DNA of 6,792 nt from Nitrosotalea sp. (GCA_031296345.1 JARLFW010000110.1:1-6792); one strand, 5' to 3'. Shown: positions 1 through 6,086, numbered from the stretch's first letter. Notes: generated from the sequence alone by a model not told the origin. Translations and numbers: made by a program.

Positions 1-257
1 GAGACAGTGTTATCAAAATAGCACGTTCTGAGGGATTTACAGTAATTGAAAGAGGTATTGACAGAGAAGACCTCTATGTAGCAGATGAGGTATTTATGAC
101 TGGTACTGCAGCAGAAGTAAAATCAGTAACTGAGATTGATAATGTTCCAATTGGAGACGGTAAGCTGGGAGAAGTGACACGTAAGTTACAAGAGGCTTTC
201 TTTGAAGCTTCAAGAGGAAAAGATGAGCGTTATCTAGAGTGGTTTACTCCAATCTAG
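1..257 (+). CDS. ilvE: Branched-chain amino acid aminotransferase, C-terminal end (partial)
   Basis: The open frame enters from the left edge (first whole codon at 3) and ends at TAG 255-257, giving the last 84 residues. They contain the class IV aminotransferase segment DEVFMTGTAAEV, followed by the V-x-x-I-D-x-x-x-I-G-x-G-x-x-G tail typical of IlvE near the PLP phosphate-binding region and C-terminus. The family is a cytosolic PLP enzyme that transfers the amino group between glutamate and the 2-oxo acids of leucine, isoleucine and valine. The catalytic lysine lies upstream of the window and cannot be checked. No T-run follows the stop, so read-through into the small genes downstream is possible. 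D-amino acid aminotransferase and 4-amino-4-deoxychorismate lyase share the fold, but the TGTAAEV segment favours IlvE. Confidence 0.88.
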   Translation, partial: DSVIKIARSEGFTVIERGIDREDLYVADEVFMTGTAAEVKSVTEIDNVPIGDGKLGEVTRKLQEAFFEASRGKDERYLEWFTPI

Positions 258-317
258 AAGTAAAACCTGAAAGATTCAAGTATCCCAAAACAGACATAGA
301 GTTTGATGGTACTATCA

Positions 318-479
318 ATGGTTGATCAACACAAGCCAAAGTGTCATCTATGTAGCAATGTGTTTGAGAATTTAGAAGAATTAAGAAAACATCAAGATGA
401 TGCACATAAAGAATTTACGGAATTTCACAAGGATGTAAGCGATCATTCTCCCACACCCGGAGATGTAACTATCTTTTAG
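318..479 (+). CDS. Small C2H2 zinc finger protein (53 aa)
   Basis: A short frame from ATG 318 to TAG 477-479. Residues 9-30 fit the classical C2H2 finger closely: C9-x2-C12, F16, L22, H25-x4-H30, with the usual 12 residues between the second Cys and first His. The finger is followed by a His- and acid-rich tail (residues 31-53). Zn2+ binding is a direct reading of the pattern; DNA, RNA or protein binding cannot be chosen from one finger. An in-frame ATG at 306 would add four residues (MVLS); I prefer 318, but no ribosome binding site decides between them. It lies 60 nt after ilvE and 7 nt before the next small gene, so the three are probably co-transcribed. One-finger proteins of this size are common in archaea and often left unannotated. 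Confidence 0.8.
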   Translation: MVDQHKPKCHLCSNVFENLEELRKHQDDAHKEFTEFHKDVSDHSPTPGDVTIF

Positions 480-486
480 ATGTAGT

Positions 487-642
487 ATGGAATGCAATGA
501 AACTGCTGATCCAATTTGTTGGTTTTGTAAAAAAGGTCGTCATGAAGACTGTATGAAGAAGATTCCCACCTCTGCAAAGTCGGAAGGTCCTCACGACTGT
601 ACATTTGACACTAAACTTGTAGATTGTCAATGTACTCATTAA
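487..642 (+). CDS. Small cysteine-rich, probable metal-binding protein (51 aa)
   Basis: The frame runs from ATG 487 to TAA 640-642. An in-frame stop at 484-486 is not present, but the nearby TAG 483-485 and the lack of other ATGs make 487 the natural start. It has seven cysteines and three histidines in 51 residues: C3, C11-x2-C14, H19, C22, H36-x-C38, C47-x-C49, H51. The core reads CWFCKKGRHEDC, a zinc-ribbon-like knuckle. The density and spacing suggest one or two structural Zn sites. There is no membrane segment or signal peptide, so it is probably cytosolic. It starts 7 nt after the preceding zinc finger gene, implying co-transcription, and a T7 run follows. I do not recognise a named family; the function is unknown. 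Confidence 0.75.
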   Translation: MECNETADPICWFCKKGRHEDCMKKIPTSAKSEGPHDCTFDTKLVDCQCTH

Positions 643-665
643 ATTAGAGAAGAGAAATAATCAGA

Positions 666-672
666 TTTTTTT
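666..672 (+). terminator. T-run terminator after the small zinc protein genes
   Basis: Seven consecutive T on the + strand, 24 nt past the stop of the 51-aa gene. Archaeal RNA polymerase terminates at such oligo-T tracts without needing a hairpin, and none is evident here. It fits the end of an ilvE/zinc-finger transcript. Confidence 0.5.
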
Positions 673-694
673 CTTGTATGAAATTATTATGATT

Positions 695-837
695 TTATTC
701 AGTTTTTAGTACGATGCTGTTCTCAATATCTTCTTCAAGTTCTTTAACCAGACCTTTCCACCATTGTTCAAATTCTTTCATTGTCTTTGCAAAACTTGCA
801 AAACCCTCTTTATAGATCTGTCTATCTCAAGTGTCAT
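695..837 (-). pseudogene. Frame-broken small gene (about 47 aa ancestral product)
   Basis: On the - strand, ATG 835-837 opens a frame reading MTLEIDRSIKRV that stops early at TGA 778-780. The adjacent -1 frame carries a well-formed amphipathic sequence with no start of its own upstream: QIYKEGFASFAKTMKEF, then a QWWKGLVKELEEDIENS segment, ending at TAA 695-697. Joining the frames near 815-820 gives a continuous acidic/aromatic protein of about 47 residues. A TATA-like TTTTTTAAAA stretch lies about 33 nt before the ATG. The alternatives are a genuine 29-aa protein from ATG 779-781, a sequencing indel, or chance. I do not recognise the family. If the join is right, this is a one-base-deletion pseudogene. 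Confidence 0.4.
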
Positions 838-869
838 CTTAGAAGTAATTCATGCAAAAATCTTTTTTT

Positions 870-875
870 AAAAAA
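870..875 (-). terminator. T6 run downstream of tRNA-Lys (may double as a TATA element)
   Basis: On the - strand six T residues follow 6 nt after the tRNA 3' end (complement of A870-875), a likely termination site for the tRNA transcript. The same AT stretch (TTTTTTAAAAAAA) lies about 33 nt before ATG 837 of the broken small gene, and could also act as its TATA box. Confidence 0.45.
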
Positions 876-881
876 TTCAGG

Positions 882-970
882 CGGGTCTAGTGGGATTTGG
901 ACCCACGACATAGGGATATCTCCGAAAGATCATAAGAGTCCCTCGCTCTACCTGGCTGAGCCATAGACCC
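882..970 (-). tRNA. tRNA-Lys(CUU) with a 15-nt intron
   Basis: All cloverleaf parts can be folded on the - strand. The acceptor stem is GGGTCTA/TAGACCC with discriminator G (882). The D arm is GCTC/GAGC around AGCCAGGTA. The anticodon stem is AGGGA/TCCCT, followed by a 5-nt variable loop and a T arm GTGGG/CCCAC with loop TCCAAAT. The anticodon stem encloses 22 nt instead of 7. Removing 15 nt (918-932) leaves the loop CTCTTAA, with U33 and anticodon CUU (934-936), which reads AAG. The mature tRNA is 74 nt before CCA addition; CCA is not encoded. Splicing by the archaeal tRNA endonuclease is therefore required. Confidence 0.93.
918..932 (-). other. tRNA-Lys intron at position 37/38 (bulge-helix-bulge)
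   Basis: The 15-nt insert lies after A37. Exon bases C32-U35 (CUCU) pair with intron GGAG to give the 4-bp central helix. It is flanked by the 3-nt bulges UA^U and AU^A, cut after their second base, with the AGGGA/UCCCU anticodon stem outside. This is the canonical archaeal BHB splice motif at the canonical position. The internal intron hairpin has only two pairs (GA/UC). Confidence 0.88.
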
Positions 971-996
971 GGTAAAGAAGCTCACGATAAGTTCGT

Positions 997-1004
997 TATT
1001 TAAA
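997..1004 (-). promoter_or_regulatory. TATA box of tRNA-Lys
   Basis: On the - strand the sequence TTTAAATA lies with its near edge 27 nt before the first tRNA base (970). This is the spacing expected for an archaeal TATA/TBP site that starts transcription at or just before the tRNA 5' end. Confidence 0.65.
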
Positions 1005-1012
1005 CTTGAGTC

Positions 1013-1017
1013 AAAAA
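1013..1017 (-). terminator. Possible T5 terminator after the SRPBCC gene
   Basis: Five T on the - strand, 11 nt after the TAA at 1028-1030 of the SRPBCC-type gene and just upstream of the tRNA promoter. The tract is short and the call is weak. Confidence 0.3.
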
Positions 1018-1027
1018 GAAATTGATT

Positions 1028-1627
1028 TTAGTTTTTTGCTGTTTCTATTTGAGAATATTTCTCTAGAATTTTTGTCAGCACAGTAGAGACTGGAGCATTA
1101 TTCATCTTTTCTTTCTCTGCCAAGAGTTTTCTGTATGCATCAAGTGTGATATACACAGGAATTGAGCCGTTTCCTTCCAACAAGCCTCTTACTCTGTACA
1201 AAGCAGTCTCCATTCCCTTTTCTGCTACTTTAGAAAACTTTGCCTTGTCCATAATTGCGCCAAGCGGGCCAAATGGCATGTCATAATTTACTGTCATGGT
1301 AACTCGGGTTTCTTTCTCGCCAAGTTCCTCAAAATCAACTGTAATTTCCCATTTCTTAAATGGGCCTTTTATCATTTTAGCAGCAACCTTTTTTTCTGGA
1401 ATGAATTCTGTTGTCTCACAGTCCCACTCTAGTCTCTTGCCATCAAAGTCACCTATTACTCTAAATGTTGTACCTACTCCCATTCCTGCCTTGACATCCA
1501 TAGGAACTACGGTCATTCCTACTCTCTCTTCAAACTGGTCAGAGATGTGTTCAGGCCTTGCAAAATATGTAAAAACATTCATGGTTTTTTCTTTGATGTC
1601 TATTGTTTTGCTAACAGTGGTCATCAT
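1028..1627 (-). CDS. SRPBCC-fold protein with C-terminal ribbon-helix-helix-like tail (199 aa)
   Basis: Residues about 3-150 have the layout of a START/polyketide-cyclase-like (SRPBCC) hydrophobic ligand-binding domain. There is an early strand (KTIDI), a helix with the typical VFTYFARPEHI segment, strands ending in RLEWDCETTEFIPEKKV, and a long C-terminal helix (about 126-151). Residues about 156-192 add something unusual for this family: a strand (IPVYITL) followed by two helices (DAYRKLLAEKEK and PVSTVLTKILEKY). This matches the strand-helix-helix pattern of RHH DNA-binding domains such as VapB-type antitoxins. No ligand or target can be named. No signal peptide or TM is seen, so it is cytosolic. 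Two adjacent ATGs (1625-1627 and 1622-1624) could start it. TTTAAA at 1650-1655 predicts a leaderless message beginning at the first. Confidence 0.85.
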   Translation of the reverse strand: MMTTVSKTIDIKEKTMNVFTYFARPEHISDQFEERVGMTVVPMDVKAGMGVGTTFRVIGDFDGKRLEWDCETTEFIPEKKVAAKMIKGPFKKWEITVDFEELGEKETRVTMTVNYDMPFGPLGAIMDKAKFSKVAEKGMETALYRVRGLLEGNGSIPVYITLDAYRKLLAEKEKMNNAPVSTVLTKILEKYSQIETAKN

Positions 1628-1649
1628 TGGCCATTTTCGTAGAACTTGA

Positions 1650-1655
1650 TTTAAA
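1650..1655 (-). promoter_or_regulatory. TATA box of the SRPBCC gene
   Basis: TTTAAA (palindromic, read here on the - strand) lies 22 nt before ATG 1627. This implies transcription starting at or very near the start codon. It sits in the 96-nt divergent region shared with the + strand gene at 1724. Confidence 0.5.
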
Positions 1656-1692
1656 GCTTTTGCTGATTTTCACAGATCGGAGGGTTGTAGCA

Positions 1693-1700
1693 TTATATTA
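1693..1700 (+). promoter_or_regulatory. TATA box of the gene at 1724; leaderless GTG start
   Basis: TTATATTA is centred about 27 nt before GTG 1724. At archaeal TATA-to-start spacing the transcript would begin at the GTG itself, and no Shine-Dalgarno sequence precedes it. This supports GTG 1724 as the true start. Confidence 0.6.
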
Positions 1701-1723
1701 AAGAAAACCGTCTCAAAGTAATA

Positions 1724-2278
1724 GTGATTGATATTCGTTTTACAGCTCTTTTGGTTCTTGCTCTTTTAATATTTCCAACAGTAAATTATGCCAGTGCTCA
1801 CAATAACCTAAACTCTGATGATCAGACAATAGGAAACTATGAGGTTCAGGTAGCAACCGATCCAGAAATTCCAGATGCCAATCATCCATTCAAGCTAAGT
1901 TTTAGAGTATTAAATCATCAATCAGCATCAAATATTTTCAACTCACTTAACACACAGGTTAGCGAAGTGAATAATTTTAGAATGGGTGTAAGGATGTATT
2001 ACAATGACCAGCTTGTTGGAACAATTCCAGTACAGAGCTTTGACAGGGGAGAATGGTCAACACCATATACATTTCATGAAACAGGAAATCACATAGTCGA
2101 TGTTGATCTGTATGACGTAGGTCCAAACGGTAAGACTTTGACATATACGTTCAACATAACAATTCTTAGTGTCTTTGGAAATATTTTTCTATATATCATA
2201 TCATCAGGTGGTATTGGATTTGTTGTCATAGTTGTATGGGCATTAATGACAAGAAGAAAAGTAAAACCTAAGCACTAG
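1724..2278 (+). CDS. Signal-peptide, membrane-anchored extracytoplasmic protein of unknown function (184 aa)
   Basis: It starts at GTG 1724. Residues 1-25 form a signal peptide (hydrophobic core FTALLVLALLIF, cleavage likely after YASA). Residues 26-147 are rich in alternating strand-like segments (NYEVQVATDPEIP, HPFKLSFRVLNH, HIVDVDLYDVG, LTYTFNITIL), suggesting an immunoglobulin-like beta-sandwich outside the cell. Residues 148-175 form a C-terminal TM helix followed by a basic tail (RRKVKPKH). The segment 'yEV-x-x-x-x-P-E-I-P-x-A-x-x-P' resembles YtkA/CopC/FixH-like extracytoplasmic domains, but there is no Cys and no clear His/Met copper site, so I assign no function. It converges on the heme A synthase gene with 11 bp of overlap at the 3' ends. 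A role linked to the oxidase is only suggested by position. Confidence 0.8.
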   Translation: MIDIRFTALLVLALLIFPTVNYASAHNNLNSDDQTIGNYEVQVATDPEIPDANHPFKLSFRVLNHQSASNIFNSLNTQVSEVNNFRMGVRMYYNDQLVGTIPVQSFDRGEWSTPYTFHETGNHIVDVDLYDVGPNGKTLTYTFNITILSVFGNIFLYIISSGGIGFVVIVVWALMTRRKVKPKH

Positions 2279-2714
2279 TCTCTATTTTTGGACCACGTGA
2301 AAGTCTGAATGCAAATAAAACAGTAAGCAATGTCATTGCAAAAAGTAAAATTCCAACACCGTTGTGAATTGCAACTATAACTGCATGAAGTTTTGTGTTA
2401 ATTACAATAGCTCCAAGACCAATTTGTGTTGCAACTAAAATTCCTGCAAGTGTTCCAGTGATACGAATTTTTGTATGAGAGCCTTTTGTTAGCCATGCAC
2501 CTATGCCTGTTGCAATTATCACAACTCCTGCTGTTGCTGCAACAAATCTATGAATCCATTCGGTCAGATATTCAGCAGTTGGCAAGATTCCACTTGGGCA
2601 AAGAGGCCATTGAGGGCAAACCAAACCCTGTCCACTAGCTTGGAGATATCCTCCAATGAACATTAGAGAGTATAAAATTACTAGAGAGGCAAGTGCAAGA
2701 TACTTGTAGTGCAT
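2268..2714 (-). CDS. ctaA: Compact heme A synthase, CtaA/Cox15 family (148 aa)
   Basis: A four-TM membrane protein (helices about 5-24, 55-75, 84-105, 113-136). The family oxidises the C8 methyl of heme O to make heme A for A-type oxidases. Key residues are visible: the loop Cys pair C33/C39 (CPQWPLC), the E-x-x-H-R motif with E52, H55 and R56 (EWIHR), and H110 and H117 in the second half (KLHAVIVAIH). Bacterial and mitochondrial members have eight TM helices in two repeats. This one is half length, as in the compact archaeal form known from Aeropyrum, so it probably works as an oligomer. Its ATG overlaps the cupredoxin stop by one base (TAATG), indicating translational coupling as the last gene of the oxidase operon. 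Heme O synthase (ctaB) is not in the window. Confidence 0.92.
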   Translation of the reverse strand: MHYKYLALASLVILYSLMFIGGYLQASGQGLVCPQWPLCPSGILPTAEYLTEWIHRFVAATAGVVIIATGIGAWLTKGSHTKIRITGTLAGILVATQIGLGAIVINTKLHAVIVAIHNGVGILLFAMTLLTVLFAFRLSRGPKIETSA

Positions 2715-3691
2715 TATTTGACTATGAATGGAGCATCCATTCCAAGTTGTGCATGTCCAGGAACTGTACAGATGTAATGATATGTTCCTGGTGCACCAGC
2801 TACAAATGTTACATCACCACCTGCGTTAGGCTTTAATGGATTGTCTGGTGTTCCTACTGCAGAACTCCACACTACACTAGATGGGTCAGTCGGATCAGTA
2901 ACAACTCCAAATGCATGAAATGATTTGCTAGCATTCTTGACATGAATTGTTACGGTATCACCTGATTTTACTGTGATTGGAGAATTGCTACCTGGTTGAC
3001 CTGGTAATGCATTGAATGCATATTGCTTAAAGTCATCACTCATAACAAAGCTTACTGAAAATTCTACCTTGTTTCCAGTTGCAGTAACTGCTGCACCTGA
3101 TGGGGCTGCTGTACCACCACCTACTGCTGTAATCTCGATCTTACCTTCCATTCCAAGTTCTCTATGTCCTGGTACTGCACAAATGTAATAATATGTACCA
3201 GCAGCTGATGGAATAAATGTTGCATCACCAGATGCACCTGGTTTCATAGGAGTATCAGCGGTTCCAACTGTTGTTCCGTCAATGGCAGGACCTGGCCCTG
3301 TAGTTGAATCAGTTACTGCAAATGCATGAAATGATTTACCAGCATTTTTAACATGAAATATAATTTTGTCACCTACATGAGCATGAACATCGGGATTTTT
3401 ACCATCTCCTGATAATGCATTAAAGGCATATACCTTGAAATCTGGAGATTCCATAAAAGACAGACTCACTTCAACAGTTTGGCCTGTTGCAGTAGCAGTT
3501 CCCATAACAGGTGCAGCATGTGCGCCCAAACCTTCCTGAATTTTTCCAGCAGTTGGAAGATATGAATTCCAATAATCATAATTTGCGAAAAATATCACAC
3601 CGCCGACAACCATGGTTCCTATTAAAATTGCCAATAGTTTGCCAAATCTAGCAGGGCTTGTTCGAAGTATTGGTTCGTCAGTATGGCTCAT
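2714..3691 (-). CDS. Membrane-anchored double cupredoxin (type 1 blue copper) protein (325 aa)
   Basis: An N-terminal TM anchor (about 18-37, AILIGTMVVGGVIFFANY) is followed by two plastocyanin-like domains, residues about 73-188 and 209-325, joined by a Gly/Ala/Ser/Thr linker. Each keeps all four type 1 copper ligands: H122, C171, H176, M181 in domain 1 and H259, C308, H313, M318 in domain 2 (pattern C-x4-H-x4-M). Both sit in near-identical surroundings (KSFHAF; YYYICAVPGH and YHYICTVPGH). Lying between subunit I and CtaA genes in an oxidase operon, it most likely passes electrons to CuA, replacing cytochrome c; it may be an integral oxidase subunit. It starts 1 nt after the subunit I stop (TGA-T-ATG), with AGGA about 8 nt before the ATG. 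The copper sites are seen; the electron partner is inferred. Confidence 0.92.
   Translation of the reverse strand: MSHTDEPILRTSPARFGKLLAILIGTMVVGGVIFFANYDYWNSYLPTAGKIQEGLGAHAAPVMGTATATGQTVEVSLSFMESPDFKVYAFNALSGDGKNPDVHAHVGDKIIFHVKNAGKSFHAFAVTDSTTGPGPAIDGTTVGTADTPMKPGASGDATFIPSAAGTYYYICAVPGHRELGMEGKIEITAVGGGTAAPSGAAVTATGNKVEFSVSFVMSDDFKQYAFNALPGQPGSNSPITVKSGDTVTIHVKNASKSFHAFGVVTDPTDPSSVVWSSAVGTPDNPLKPNAGGDVTFVAGAPGTYHYICTVPGHAQLGMDAPFIVK
2720..3475 (-). repeat. Internal tandem duplication of the cupredoxin domain
   Basis: Domain 1 is encoded at 3475-3128 and domain 2 at 3067-2720, each about 116 codons. Matching blocks occur in the same order: 'VEVSLSF...DFKVYAFNAL' with 'VEFSVSF...DFKQYAFNAL', HVKNAGKSFHAF with HVKNASKSFHAF, and ICAVPGHRELGM with ICTVPGHAQLGM. 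The copies differ most in the loop between the first His and the PxKPxAxGD block. Confidence 0.9.
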
Positions 3692-3692
3692 A

Positions 3693-5234
<1,542 letters not shown>

Positions 5235-5238
5235 GTGA

Positions 5239-5246
5239 ATCCCTCT
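5239..5246 (-). promoter_or_regulatory. Shine-Dalgarno sequence of coxA
   Basis: AGAGGGAT on the - strand, with GAGGG ending 6 nt before ATG 5234, can pair with the archaeal 16S 3' end (CCUCC). Unlike the near-leaderless genes elsewhere in the window, coxA has a leader and SD, as expected for an internal operon gene. Confidence 0.5.
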
Positions 5247-5270
5247 ACTTTACCAGACAACTTTTGTGCA

Positions 5271-5280
5271 CTTAAAATGT
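5271..5280 (-). promoter_or_regulatory. Possible internal promoter before coxA
   Basis: ACATTTTAAG on the - strand, in the only sizeable gap of the operon, resembles a weak TATA element. It is about 41 nt before the coxA ATG and would give a leader of roughly 16 nt containing the GAGGG site. Suggestive only. Confidence 0.3.
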
Positions 5281-5282
5281 TT

Positions 5283-5296
5283 TTGATAATTATCAA
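5283..5296. repeat. Perfect 14-bp palindrome overlapping the CuA-subunit stop
   Basis: TTGATAATTATCAA is a perfect 7+7 inverted repeat with no spacer. It covers the TGA stop (5293-5295, - strand) of the CuA subunit gene and ends 3 nt from the possible TATA of coxA. It could be an operator for a dimeric regulator, or chance in AT-rich DNA. It lacks a following T-run on the - strand, so it is not an obvious terminator. Confidence 0.45.
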
Positions 5297-5715
5297 GGTG
5301 TGTCCTCCACTATTAATGATCCTCTCATGTTATAGTGTAACAAGCCACAATATTCCCTACATTGGATTGGAAATTCACCTGCTTGATCTGGTGCAAACCA
5401 TGCATGATTTACATGACCTGGAACAACATCTTCAAAGACTACCCAGTCTGGAATGTTAAAAGAGTGCATTACATCCTTGCCGTATATTTCAAAATTATAT
5501 GCATGCCCCTTCTTTAGGTGTAAAGTGTTTACTTCTTTAGTGCCATCTTGATGTTCAAAACTCCAGAACCATTGCTGGCCAATGACTTTGACAGTTTCAG
5601 CATCTGCTGGAACTTCTTCTACTTCTTTTTGAACAACCCAAGAATCAACACCGACATACAATAGAATTGCAATAACTACTCCTACCATTACCCATTCTGC
5701 TGTTTCGTGACCCAT
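5293..5715 (-). CDS. coxB: Heme-copper oxidase subunit II, CuA-bearing core (140 aa)
   Basis: One TM helix (about 8-29) is followed by an extracytoplasmic CuA cupredoxin domain. The full binuclear CuA ligand set is present: H84 (DVMHSFNIP), C119, E121, C123, H127 and M130 in CREYCGLLHYNM. The aromatic electron-entry segment GQQWFWSFEH (45-54) is also intact. Function: takes electrons from a donor, here probably a blue copper protein, and passes them to heme a. There is no fused cytochrome c domain. The protein lacks the usual first TM helix. That helix appears in the upstream 103-aa gene, which is in the same reading frame and separated by a single TAG. GAGGGTGG at 5723-5730 lies 7 nt before the ATG, supporting separate initiation. 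Confidence 0.94.
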   Translation of the reverse strand: MGHETAEWVMVGVVIAILLYVGVDSWVVQKEVEEVPADAETVKVIGQQWFWSFEHQDGTKEVNTLHLKKGHAYNFEIYGKDVMHSFNIPDWVVFEDVVPGHVNHAWFAPDQAGEFPIQCREYCGLLHYNMRGSLIVEDTP

Positions 5716-6027
5716 CTAATGGCCACCCTCTTTTTCATATGTACCAGTGGTTGGATCGTCTAGTTTTTCCCATCTGGTAGGAATCTTGTTCTTTGGATGA
5801 GATTCACGGAATCTCCAAACAAGCCATATCATTGTACCTGATACTACGGCACCTACAGTAAATGCAGCAGTTGTCATTCTAAAGAACTCGTTCCATACTT
5901 CGGCTCTTAAATTGATATATTGTTTTGCAGATTTTTCATCTGCTGCTTGAGCATGTGCAAAGTGTATCTGTGGAACAAGAGCTAAGGCAATTAATGCAAT
6001 AATGGAAACAGCAATGATTCTTTTCAT
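5716..6027 (-). CDS. Oxidase subunit II N-terminal TM protein (split coxB, 103 aa)
   Basis: A signal peptide (residues 1-26, IIAVSIIALIALALVPQIHFAHA) is followed by a short extracytoplasmic stretch with LRAEVWNEFFR and one TM helix (about 53-72, TAAFTVGAVVSGTMIWLVWRFR). A charged cytoplasmic tail ends EKEGGH. This order matches the first part of ordinary two-TM subunit II proteins (signal, TM1, then a loop to TM2). The TAG at 5716-5718 is followed at once by the ATG of the CuA protein in the same frame; together they span 244 codons, about the usual full subunit II length. I infer that it supplies TM1 of subunit II as a separate polypeptide, comparable to the small subunit IIa of Thermus ba3 oxidase. 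It is the first gene of the operon, with a TATA box 28 nt upstream. Confidence 0.88.
   Translation of the reverse strand: MKRIIAVSIIALIALALVPQIHFAHAQAADEKSAKQYINLRAEVWNEFFRMTTAAFTVGAVVSGTMIWLVWRFRESHPKNKIPTRWEKLDDPTTGTYEKEGGH
5723..5730 (-). promoter_or_regulatory. Shine-Dalgarno sequence for the CuA subunit
   Basis: GAGGGTGG on the - strand, inside the last codons of the 103-aa gene, ends 7 nt before ATG 5715. It is close to the archaeal consensus GGAGGTG. It indicates that ribosomes restart at this ATG right after the TAG, which argues that the split is functional. Confidence 0.5.
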
Positions 6028-6054
6028 TTGCTGTTTTCTCGATGAAACAATTTT

Positions 6055-6063
6055 CTATTTAAG
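6055..6063 (-). promoter_or_regulatory. TATA box of the terminal oxidase operon
   Basis: CTTAAATAG on the - strand, preceded by a purine-rich AAAAGG stretch that may act as the TFB-recognition element. Its near edge is 28 nt before ATG 6027. Expected transcription start is a few nt before the ATG, giving a very short leader. Confidence 0.65.
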
Positions 6064-6086
6064 CCTTTTGTAGATTGTCATCGATC

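Noticed and set aside
861..880. A hairpin terminator from the T7/A6 stretch.
   Set aside because: The complementary runs abut without a loop and contain only A/T pairs; the oligo-T run alone is sufficient explanation.
781..966. A + strand open frame of 61 codons across this stretch.
   Set aside because: Most of it lies over the - strand tRNA-Lys and its flank; the translation has no protein-like features.
1296..1649. A + strand open frame of 117 codons.
   Set aside because: It is antisense to the SRPBCC gene, which has clear domain structure and its own TATA box; the + product is a Ser/Thr/Val-rich shadow.
3467..3691. Reading the cupredoxin gene as a second subunit II.
   Set aside because: Its copper sites are mononuclear type 1 (C-x4-H-x4-M with one Cys each), not the two-Cys CuA motif found in the 140-aa protein.
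5235..5459. A + strand frame of 74 codons.
   Set aside because: It is antisense to the CuA domain of subunit II; its histidines and leucines come from the reverse of conserved codons.
5716..5718. Pyrrolysine or other recoding of TAG, since TAG interrupts both coxB (5716-5718) and the gene at 6637-6639.
   Set aside because: TAG is also the plain stop of several genes here (ilvE, zinc finger, 1724-2278, ctaA, 6124-6126). There is no Pyl gene in view, and the coxB TAG is followed by SD-supported ATG.
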